Positions 25,226-32,235 of a stretch of 64,000 nucleotides of DNA are shown piece by piece (position 1 is the first letter of the stretch; every line of letters starts with the position of its first letter). This stretch comes from Enterocloster aldenensis. Its GTDB lineage: Bacteria > Bacillota > Clostridia > Lachnospirales > Lachnospiraceae. Made by a program: the position numbers and the translations under genes. A model generated the notes under the pieces. The model did no database searches, was not told the origin of the DNA, and saw nothing but the letters and a program-made list of their open reading frames with translations. The DNA lies in the NCBI RefSeq assembly GCF_003434055.1, contig NZ_QVEX01000014.1, positions 1 to 64,000 of the forward strand. The letters are read 5' to 3'.

Positions 25226-25897
25226 ATGACAGCAAAACTAAAACGTAATCTTACCAAGGTAAAAGACCCGGGCAGTGCCCTTACGCATTTTATCGCCATG
25301 ATATTGGCCATGATAGCAGCCATGCCCCTTCTGATGAAGGCGGTGCGTGATTCCGGGCACCTGCATGTGAGTGCGCTTGCCATCTTCATACTAAGTATGA
25401 TTGGCCTGTACGCAGCCAGCACCATTTACCACACCCTTGACATTTCACCCCAAATCAACCAGATGCTGCGCAAGATTGACCACATGATGATCTTCATCCT
25501 GATTGCAGGAACCTATACCCCGGTGTGCATGATTGTCCTGGGAGACAAAACAGGCTGGTCCCTTCTGACCCTTGTCTGGGGTATTGCCATTGTGGGTATC
25601 CTTATCAATGCCCTGTGGATTACCTGCCCTAAATGGTTCTCTTCCCTGATTTATATTGCCATGGGCTGGGTATGCGTCCTGGCCATCACCAAAATACTGA
25701 ATTCCATGCCAAAAGCCGGCTTCCTGTGGCTGCTGGCCGGCGGTGTCATATACACGGTGGGAGGCATCATCTACGCCCTGAAGCTTCCGTTCTTTAATTC
25801 CCGCCACAAGAACTTCGGCTCCCATGAGATTTTCCATCTGTTTGTCATGGGCGGAAGTATCTGCCATTATGTGATGATGTACCGTTTCGTGGCGTGA
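25226..25897 (+). CDS. Hemolysin III / PAQR family membrane protein
   Basis: 223 residues with seven membrane helices. The motifs are those of the YqfA/HlyIII branch of the progestin/adipoQ receptor superfamily: SALTHFIAMILAMIA, STIYHTLDIS, KIDHMMIFILIAGTYTP and the C-terminal HEIFHLFVMGGSICHYVMM, carrying the conserved metal-binding His/Asp/Ser set. The physiological role in bacteria is unsettled; lipid hydrolase activity is suspected for the superfamily. The start follows GAGGAGG. Confidence 0.88.
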   Translation: MTAKLKRNLTKVKDPGSALTHFIAMILAMIAAMPLLMKAVRDSGHLHVSALAIFILSMIGLYAASTIYHTLDISPQINQMLRKIDHMMIFILIAGTYTPVCMIVLGDKTGWSLLTLVWGIAIVGILINALWITCPKWFSSLIYIAMGWVCVLAITKILNSMPKAGFLWLLAGGVIYTVGGIIYALKLPFFNSRHKNFGSHEIFHLFVMGGSICHYVMMYRFVA

Positions 25898-26050
25898 CCG
25901 GCCCCATGGACCGGATTCCAAACATCCAGGCCTTGTATTACCGCCCGCGTGTTTTAGATAAACAATCCCGGGCATAAGGGTTCCTTGGCATAAGGGTTCC
26001 CAGGCATAAGAGGTTCCCGGGCCGGAGAATTTATCTTTCACACAAAAAAA

Positions 26051-26087
26051 CCGGCGTCCCGCGGCACCACCTGCCGCAGGACGCCGG
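26051..26087 (-). terminator. Strong Rho-independent terminator
   Basis: CCGGCGTCC-GCGGCA arms fold into a near-perfect GC stem. On the minus strand it is followed by seven T. It probably ends the GIY-YIG transcript. The rest of 25898-26213 holds no gene. Confidence 0.8.
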
Positions 26088-26213
26088 GCATCCGGTGCCT
26101 GTATCCTTGCCTGCAAAAAGCTCATCCATTCTTATGGCTGCAGGCATTCTTAGATTCTGTCTTTCTTTCATCTTATCTTGCTTTAACCCTACCTTTATCT
26201 TCATTTTCCCGCA

Positions 26214-26483
26214 TCAGTCCGCACGCAAGCCTGCACAAGCCCGGTTCCCTTGAATCAACATCTCTTTCTGTCTCCTGGTCAAATGCTTGATTGCATATTC
26301 CCGTTTCATGGCTTCGCCTTTTGTCTCAAATGCCTCATAATAAGACAGCGCCACCGGCCGTCTGGGCTTGGTGTACTTGGCTCCGCGGCCCGCGTTATGG
26401 GCCTTCAGACGCTTGTCCAGATCATTGGTCCAGCCGCAGTACAGCGTACCGTCCGCACAGGTAAGTATATAGGTATAGTTCAT
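26214..26483 (-). CDS. GIY-YIG family nuclease-like protein
   Basis: An 89-residue single-domain GIY-YIG protein of the UPF0213/YhbQ type. NYTYILTCADGTLYCGWTNDLDKRLKAHN carries the two hallmark triplets and the catalytic arginine region, then KYTKPRRPVALSYYEAFETKGEAMKREYAIK with the conserved Glu. The role is probably DNA repair or structure-specific cleavage. The start at the ATG (26483) gives the normal family length; the longer frame runs through a repeat element. Confidence 0.85.
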   Translation of the reverse strand: MNYTYILTCADGTLYCGWTNDLDKRLKAHNAGRGAKYTKPRRPVALSYYEAFETKGEAMKREYAIKHLTRRQKEMLIQGNRACAGLRAD

Positions 26484-26620
26484 CTTGCCAAATTCCTCTG
26501 CATTCCAAGATAGCTGGTTATGTAAACGGCAACAACGCTTACAGTGCGTCATCACCGCCCAGGTTGCCCTGTGATCTATTATAAAGCACCAGCTGGATGC
26601 GCGGTACAATAGTGCTTCCC

Positions 26621-26709
26621 AGGGTGTGTCCGGACATTCATTCCCGCCGTCTGCACGCCCCACTTTGCAGGACGCACCTCTGACGGAAAGCCGCTTTCAA
26701 ACACACCCT
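26621..26709. repeat. Inverted-repeat element (dispersed family)
   Basis: Arms AGGGTGTGTCCGGACATTCA and ...TTTCAAACACACCCT form an imperfect palindrome of about 89 bases. It belongs to the same family as 14028-14186 and 28889-28971. A second hairpin adjoins it at 26707. No gene is visible between 26484 and 26851. Confidence 0.7.
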
Positions 26710-26760
26710 GGCGTAAATAAGATGATACACGATACAGGATATCAGCTTATTTATGCCAGG
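26707..26760. repeat. Long intergenic hairpin
   Basis: CCTGGCGTAAATAAG-TGATA pairs with TATCA-CTTATTTATGCCAGG around a 12-base loop. No T run follows on either strand, so it is not a classical terminator. It lies 92 bases after the stop of the TPM gene. Confidence 0.55.
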
Positions 26761-26851
26761 CAGCATCAGATTGGGTAGATAAGCCTGAATCATATCTATA
26801 CCCTATTATATCGCACATACCTTTAAAGTGTGCACAAAACATGATTTGTAT

Positions 26852-27850
26852 TCAGAATCTTCTTCCTCCGCCCCCATGGCTTCGCCCGCTGCTGGAACGG
26901 TGGGTGGAGCTGCGGCCCGGGGAACCAGATCCGCCTGAGCCGCCTCTGTCCGCCCTTGGGATTGGCGCCGAGGTCACGAATTTGTTCAGCAGTATGTCAT
27001 TGACATCCCCAAACCGGTACTTTGCATCTGCCCTGTAGGCCAGAAGGCTGTTGGCCCGTTCCCGGTCAGACTGCTTCATGGAATACCGGCCCTTGATTCC
27101 CAGGCACACGCTTCCCGCTATCATGGCCGGCGCGATGACGGCAAATGCAGCCTCATACCAGCGTATGCTTCTGTATATGCTGATTTCCCCTGTCTCCGTA
27201 TCATAATTATACTGTCCGGCCTGGATTCCTTTGTCCACATAGTACTCAATGTCCCTGGCAAATGCAAGGATGGCTCCATAATAATCCTGGCTTCCCAGAT
27301 AATCGTACATGTCATCCAGTATCAGGTCAATGCGCTTGTCCGTAAGGATACGTATCATGTTGCCTGAAGTGGATATCCAGCATTCGCCGCCCCGCCGTCC
27401 CGGCGCATCCATATAGATGAGCACCAGCGCGCCGCTCTTATCCCGGCCCGTGCCGAAATCATTGTAATCATAATAGTCGTCCGCATATTCCATGGCAGAA
27501 CGGACGCCGTCATTATAGGCAGTCACTGCCGACACATCCATTCCGGTCTTCGTCCTGCAGCCGCTAAGGGCCTCCTCCAGCCGTTCCTGCTCCTCCCCGG
27601 ATAAAAGCCCGGCCTCATCAAACAGCCTCTGGCCCGTATCGGCCTGGGTGCCGGCCCATGCATCTGCTTGGGAACCGGCCCGGGCTTCAACCAGATTGCC
27701 GGCCCCAGCCTGGGCGCCCATGCTGGTAACCATCCCCAGATTTACCCAGAGAACCACCCATGCAGCGGTCAGGGCCACCATGCGGATCCATGGGGCAATA
27801 ACCGGATGTTTCCTGTTGTGAAAGCATTTTCCCATATCATACCCCATCAT
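26852..27850 (-). CDS. TPM-domain membrane protein
   Basis: About 332 residues: an N-terminal membrane segment (VALTAAWVVLWVNLGMV), a TPM domain (from about residue 80: LFDEAGLLSGEEQERLEEALSG), a second helix (AAFAVIAPAMIAGSVCLG), and a glycine/serine/arginine-rich tail ending GGGGRRF. This is the YgcG-like layout. The start chosen is the ATG that overlaps the upstream stop (TGATG), 13 bases after AGGAGG; the frame itself opens 12 codons earlier. Last gene of the envelope module. Confidence 0.78.
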   Translation of the reverse strand: MMGYDMGKCFHNRKHPVIAPWIRMVALTAAWVVLWVNLGMVTSMGAQAGAGNLVEARAGSQADAWAGTQADTGQRLFDEAGLLSGEEQERLEEALSGCRTKTGMDVSAVTAYNDGVRSAMEYADDYYDYNDFGTGRDKSGALVLIYMDAPGRRGGECWISTSGNMIRILTDKRIDLILDDMYDYLGSQDYYGAILAFARDIEYYVDKGIQAGQYNYDTETGEISIYRSIRWYEAAFAVIAPAMIAGSVCLGIKGRYSMKQSDRERANSLLAYRADAKYRFGDVNDILLNKFVTSAPIPRADRGGSGGSGSPGRSSTHRSSSGRSHGGGGRRF

Positions 27851-28860
27851 CACAGCAGATATCCTCCTATCAGAAACAATATGCAAAGCGGCAGGAAGAT
27901 GGAAAGGAACAGCAACGCCAGCTTCTTAGGATCCACCGGCAGCTGGCCGCATATCTTCCCTGTCTGGCCGTTCAGGGCAAAATAATATATTTTCCCCCTG
28001 GCTTTGTCATTGTAGGTCAGGGTCCACACCGGGAGAAGGGCGTAACTCCACACCTCTCCCATAAGCTTTGCTTCCCTTTGCCTGATATTCATGGAATCAT
28101 AGTTCCCGGCCTGGGACTGGAGGCTTTGAAGGGCAAACTCCCTGACCTCGGTCTGCACATCCACCACAAACTGCTCCTTTTCCATGTCACGGTTCTCTGC
28201 CAGGAAACCTGACAGGAACCCCATGGAGAATTTCTTCTTCTCATCCATCCGGAAAGGCAGGACGCCGTCCACCAGCTGGCGGTTTGCCTTTCTTAGGCCG
28301 TTTCTGGCCACATGGTCCACCTCCATGGTTCCCTGGCGCCTGACATCATACACCTGTGTTTCCGTGTAGCGCATATTGCCTGTGGTCCATGTCCTGAGTT
28401 TTTTCCCCTGGGCGTCCAGCATCCCGTCCACCCGGCATCCGTAAAGCCAGTAGGGGAAATACACACCGGTCATGGTCTCTATCTGCCTGCCGGAATAAAA
28501 TGCGTCCGGCACATACTTCTTCTTTGCAATCCACCCCGCAAATATTTCCTTTGCCTTGTCCCGGTCAATCTGGAAGGGAATCACATAATCCGGGGCAAAC
28601 CTGCCTGTCAGCTTTCCTGACAGCACCACCGGGTTATGGCAGTAGTAGCAGAAGGTTGCAGCTGTTGTCTCATCCGTAACAATCTGCGCACCGCAGCTGG
28701 GGCAGGTATACAGCACGGCCTGGCTGTCCTCTGGCTCCGGTACGTCTAATTCTTCCTGTGTAAAATCAGACAGGCAGAATTCACAGTGGTATTTCTGTGA
28801 CGATGGGTCAAATATCAGGCCTCCGTCGCAGTTTGGGCATTTATATGTTATTGCTGCCAT
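27850..28860 (-). CDS. Double zinc-ribbon membrane protein
   Basis: 336 residues. Two zinc ribbons open the protein: YKCPNCDGG with YHCEFC, and YTCPSCGAQ with FCYYCHN. A large middle domain follows (YVIPFQIDRDKAKEIFAGWIAKKKYVP, GVYFPYWLYG), and a single C-terminal membrane helix (LALLFLSIFLPLCILFLIGGYLL). The family is often annotated TFIIB-type zinc ribbon, without known function. It is translationally coupled to the TPM gene. Adjacent SPFH and TPM genes imply a membrane-associated complex. Confidence 0.72.
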   Translation of the reverse strand: MAAITYKCPNCDGGLIFDPSSQKYHCEFCLSDFTQEELDVPEPEDSQAVLYTCPSCGAQIVTDETTAATFCYYCHNPVVLSGKLTGRFAPDYVIPFQIDRDKAKEIFAGWIAKKKYVPDAFYSGRQIETMTGVYFPYWLYGCRVDGMLDAQGKKLRTWTTGNMRYTETQVYDVRRQGTMEVDHVARNGLRKANRQLVDGVLPFRMDEKKKFSMGFLSGFLAENRDMEKEQFVVDVQTEVREFALQSLQSQAGNYDSMNIRQREAKLMGEVWSYALLPVWTLTYNDKARGKIYYFALNGQTGKICGQLPVDPKKLALLFLSIFLPLCILFLIGGYLL

Positions 28861-28888
28861 TTGTTATCTCCTGTATCATAATGCCAGA

Positions 28889-28971
28889 GCGTGTCTTAAA
28901 GCTGCTTTCCGTCTGCTGTGCATCCCGCTTTGTGGGACGTGCAGAAGGCGGAAATGGATTTTCAGACACGC
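28889..28971. repeat. Inverted-repeat element (dispersed family)
   Basis: GCGTGTCTTAAAGCTGCTTT and ...ATTTTCAGACACGC form an imperfect palindrome of 83 bases. It lies between the SPFH and zinc-ribbon genes, inside the probable operon, so the element is transcribed. Confidence 0.7.
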
Positions 28972-28996
28972 ATTGGCACGGGAACGCGCTCCTTCA

Positions 28997-30340
28997 TCAA
29001 GGCCTTGGCTTGCCGCACTCGCTGCAGAACTTACCTGAGTTCACCGTACCGCAGCTGCAGGTCCAGTCTGCCGCAGGCCTTGGGTTTCCGCACTCACTGC
29101 AGAATTTGCCGGAGTTGGGTGTGCCGCAGTTCGGGCAGTACCATCCCGCTGTCCCCGGGCCAGGATTCATCCCGGACTGCGCCGTACCTACCGGCGCCCC
29201 TGCACCTGGATTCACTCCGGACTGCGCCGTGCCTGCCGGCGCCCCTGGGCCTGGATCCATCCCTGTCTGCCGCGCCCCTGCCGGCGCCCCTGGGCCTGGG
29301 TTCATCCCGGCCTGCTGCGCCCCTGCCGCCGACCAGTTCCCCTGGTTCTGCATCTGCTGCATATTCGTATTGGAGGCAGCGCCCATGAATCCCCCTCCTG
29401 TCTGCATGCCAAAGCCCATGCCCATGAACCCTGCCAGGGAACCTGCGGAATTGGAGCCCGCGTTCTTTAATCCCTCGGCAATGGTACTCTGTACATACCC
29501 TTCACGGATACCGGGGTCGCCCATCATGGCGCCCTTGTTCCTCAGGTTAATCAGGTTCTGGGATTCCTCATCATAGGTAATGCTGGCAATGCCCACGGAC
29601 TGGATTTCCATTCCGCGCAGCTTGTTCCACTCTTCATCCAGGGTGTCCGCCATATACCGGCCCAGCTCCCTGCTCTTGGAGGTAACAAAGGAAATCCGCG
29701 TGCCGTCGGCAGACATCTGGTTTACCGATGTCTGGAACGCTTCCAGGAATTCAGAAAGATACTGCTCATTGATAGAATCAATATCCACCCTGTCCGCATT
29801 CTTGGGGATGACCTCCCCATAGAACTTTAGGGGGTCGGTTACCTTGATGGAGTAGGTTCCATGCGCCCGCAGGAAAAGTTCCGCGTTATAGAAATTATCA
29901 AAATAATTCACAGGGTTCCTGGTGCCGAATTTAATCCCCTTGATTTCCTGCAGGTTCACATAGTAGACCTTCTGTGCCGTGGGTGTGATCCCGCCAAAGC
30001 GGATACGGTTAAAGGATTCCTTTAACGCTTCCCCGAACTGGCCGTTAAACATGGAGGGCATGGCCGAGTGGTCGATGGTATAATAACCTTCCTCCGCCGT
30101 ATAGTCCACTACCTTGCCCCCGTCAACCAGCATCATGAACTGGTTGGGATACACGTGGATGACTGAACCATTGGACACAATATCCGACGAGCCTTTTGTG
30201 TTGGACCCCTTTCCCCTGCGCACCTGTACGCCCCGGGCAAAGACAATCCTGTCCCCCATATCATCCGGTTCGATGGCCTCCAGCCACTGATCTGCCAGCG
30301 CTCCTCCCACTGCCGATGCAACCGCCTTAATAATTCCCAT
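28997..30340 (-). CDS. SPFH-domain protein with C-terminal zinc ribbons
   Basis: 447 residues. The N-terminal part (about 1-280) is a YdjI-type SPFH domain (VIHVYPNQFMMLVDGGKV, GTYSIKVTDPLKFYGEVIP, LGRYMADTLDEEWNKLRGMEIQSVGIASI). A Gly/Met/Gln-rich region is followed by three and a half copies of a 15-residue repeat (345-399, theme GMNPGPGAPAG). Two zinc ribbons end the protein (WYCPNCGTPNSGKFCSECG and WTCSCGTVNSGKFCSECG). YdjI-like proteins occur with envelope-stress and membrane-remodelling systems, which fits its place between an exporter and membrane proteins. Confidence 0.8.
   Translation of the reverse strand: MGIIKAVASAVGGALADQWLEAIEPDDMGDRIVFARGVQVRRGKGSNTKGSSDIVSNGSVIHVYPNQFMMLVDGGKVVDYTAEEGYYTIDHSAMPSMFNGQFGEALKESFNRIRFGGITPTAQKVYYVNLQEIKGIKFGTRNPVNYFDNFYNAELFLRAHGTYSIKVTDPLKFYGEVIPKNADRVDIDSINEQYLSEFLEAFQTSVNQMSADGTRISFVTSKSRELGRYMADTLDEEWNKLRGMEIQSVGIASITYDEESQNLINLRNKGAMMGDPGIREGYVQSTIAEGLKNAGSNSAGSLAGFMGMGFGMQTGGGFMGAASNTNMQQMQNQGNWSAAGAQQAGMNPGPGAPAGARQTGMDPGPGAPAGTAQSGVNPGAGAPVGTAQSGMNPGPGTAGWYCPNCGTPNSGKFCSECGNPRPAADWTCSCGTVNSGKFCSECGKPRP
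29144..29308 (-). repeat. 45-bp tandem repeat within the SPFH gene
   Basis: Three full 45-bp units and one partial unit encode GMNPGPGAPAGARQT, GMDPGPGAPAGTAQS, GVNPGAGAPVGTAQS and GMNPGPGTAG. They form a collagen-like flexible spacer between the SPFH part and the zinc ribbons. Confidence 0.85.
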
Positions 30341-30374
30341 GTTTTACCCCTTTCCTGATATCCAATCAATCTTA

Positions 30375-31295
30375 TTATTTATGCTTATTGCTCCTGCGCC
30401 TGCGCTTCACAGGCTCCACGCACCTGACCGCGATATAGATTAAAAGCGCTGCCAGGGCCAGTTGGATCAGGATGCTTACAATAACCCAGTTCTCCGTAAC
30501 AAAATTAGTGGCTGTCATGCCAAATGAACTTTTAAGCTTGCTTAATGGCGTATTCCCTCCCGCCTGTCCGTTGAGGATGGCAAGGAAGGTGGATGCCGGG
30601 TTCAGGAGCAGCAGATAGAAAAAACCGCCGGATGTGGGCTTTACCGCATTTTCCCCGAACCCATAGGCTGCCGCTGTATTGTTTATGTTCATGGCTGACA
30701 GGGACAGGGAGAACTTATTGATAAAATACGTCCCGGCCACCACGGCCACCAGCACGCCATAAGTCGCCACCGTGGAAACAGTGGAACGCTTGAACAGGGC
30801 TGAAAAGCAGATTCCCAGGCTGCCTGCAAAAAATGCCACGGTTATATAGCAGAGAATCAGGGATACGGCATCTGTCCAGGTAATCCCTCCATAGACAAAT
30901 ACCATGGCCACGGACGGGAAACTGGACACTATCAGCAACAGCAGGGTGCAAAGGGCGCTCATCAGCTTGCCGATCACCACCTGGGAAGCCGTCATCTGGG
31001 TGGTAAGCATCAGTTCCAGGGTCTGCCTCTCCCTCTCCCCGCTGATACTGGCCGCTGTGACGGCCGGCACAATGAACATCAGCAGGATGAACTCAATGGT
31101 GGTGACAAACTCATACATATTCATGAAACTGCTGTACTGTATGACGGCCGTGGTCTTAACCTGGGCCACGGCGGAATACATGTTGAGAAGCGTTACCAGG
31201 GACAGGATACCGTTAAAAAGAAGAATGATCAGAGGCAGCCTCACGCTTCTTGAACCCACCTTAATCTCACGGCTAAAAACCGGATTCCGCATCAT
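30375..31295 (-). CDS. ABC-2 type transporter permease
   Basis: About 306 residues with six membrane helices. It opens MMRNPVFSREIKVGSRSVRLPLIILLFNG and contains the ISGERERQTLELMLTTQMTASQVVIGKL segment, characteristic of NatB/YhaP-like ABC-2 permeases. It overlaps the ATPase gene by 23 bases. The start was moved to the ATG after AAAGGGTGG. With the ATPase it probably exports or extrudes an unknown compound, or drives a membrane-stress pump. Confidence 0.85.
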   Translation of the reverse strand: MMRNPVFSREIKVGSRSVRLPLIILLFNGILSLVTLLNMYSAVAQVKTTAVIQYSSFMNMYEFVTTIEFILLMFIVPAVTAASISGERERQTLELMLTTQMTASQVVIGKLMSALCTLLLLIVSSFPSVAMVFVYGGITWTDAVSLILCYITVAFFAGSLGICFSALFKRSTVSTVATYGVLVAVVAGTYFINKFSLSLSAMNINNTAAAYGFGENAVKPTSGGFFYLLLLNPASTFLAILNGQAGGNTPLSKLKSSFGMTATNFVTENWVIVSILIQLALAALLIYIAVRCVEPVKRRRRSNKHK

Positions 31296-32235
31296 AGGAC
31301 AACACCACCCTTTCTTCTTCATGTTCCGTCAGCTGCATGAACACGGATTCCAGGCTTCCCTTTTCCCTGGTAAACCCGTTGACCAGCACATCGCTGTCAA
31401 TCAATTGCTGCAGCAGCAGCGCCTCATCCTGGGAATCCCCTGAAAAACGCACGCAGATATCCTGTTCCCTCAGGGAAATGGTCTGCACGCAGGGATGGCT
31501 CTTCAAAATAGCCAGGGCCTTGTCCACATTGCTGAACACGGATATGACAAGGGGATTGGAGGTGTTGACCCTGGACAGGATATCATTTATATTCCCCTCC
31601 AGCACCATCCTGCCCTGGTCGATAATCCCGATATCCGTGCACAGCTCGGACAGTTCGGACAACACATGGGAACTGATGACAATGGTCTTGCCGCTTTCCT
31701 GCAGTTCAGACAGTATTTCCTTAAACTCAAACCTGGTCCTCGGGTCCAGACCCGAGGTGGGCTCATCCAGTATCAGTATGGACGGGTCATGGATCAATGC
31801 CCTGGCAAGGCAGAGCCTTTGTTTCATCCCCCTGGAAAGGCCGTCCACATAAAAGTCCAGCTTATCTTCCAGGCCCACCTGCTCCAAAAGGGCGGTGTAG
31901 CGCTTCCTTGCCACCAGCCCGTCCATGTGATGGCAGGAGGCGAAAAACTCCATGTACTCTGACACGGTCAGGTTATCATAAACACCGAAAAAGTCCGGCA
32001 CATATCCAATCCTTGCCTTCAGGGCCTTCAGGTTTGACAGGGCGTCCATACCGTCTATGGTAATCTTCCCCTCCTCCGCAGGAAGAAGGCCTGTCATTAT
32101 CTTAATGGTGGTTGTCTTGCCCGCGCCGTTAGGTCCCACAAACCCATAAAGCGCCCCCGTGGCCACATTCATGTCCAGACCGCTTAATGCGTGGTATTTT
32201 CCGTATATCTTGTGTAATCCTCTGATTTCCAGCAT
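31273..32235 (-). CDS. ABC transporter ATP-binding protein
   Basis: 320 residues: Walker A GPNGAGKTTT, Q-loop region YVPDFFG, signature LSRGMKQRL, Walker B LILDEPTSGLD, switch SSHVLSEL, and a C-terminal DUF4162-like extension (VDKALAILKSHPCVQTI...QLIDSDVLVNGFTREKGSLESVFMQLT). CcmA/NatA class partner of the next gene. Its first base overlaps the last base of the large upstream gene. Confidence 0.92.
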   Translation of the reverse strand: MLEIRGLHKIYGKYHALSGLDMNVATGALYGFVGPNGAGKTTTIKIMTGLLPAEEGKITIDGMDALSNLKALKARIGYVPDFFGVYDNLTVSEYMEFFASCHHMDGLVARKRYTALLEQVGLEDKLDFYVDGLSRGMKQRLCLARALIHDPSILILDEPTSGLDPRTRFEFKEILSELQESGKTIVISSHVLSELSELCTDIGIIDQGRMVLEGNINDILSRVNTSNPLVISVFSNVDKALAILKSHPCVQTISLREQDICVRFSGDSQDEALLLQQLIDSDVLVNGFTREKGSLESVFMQLTEHEEERVVLSYDAESGF

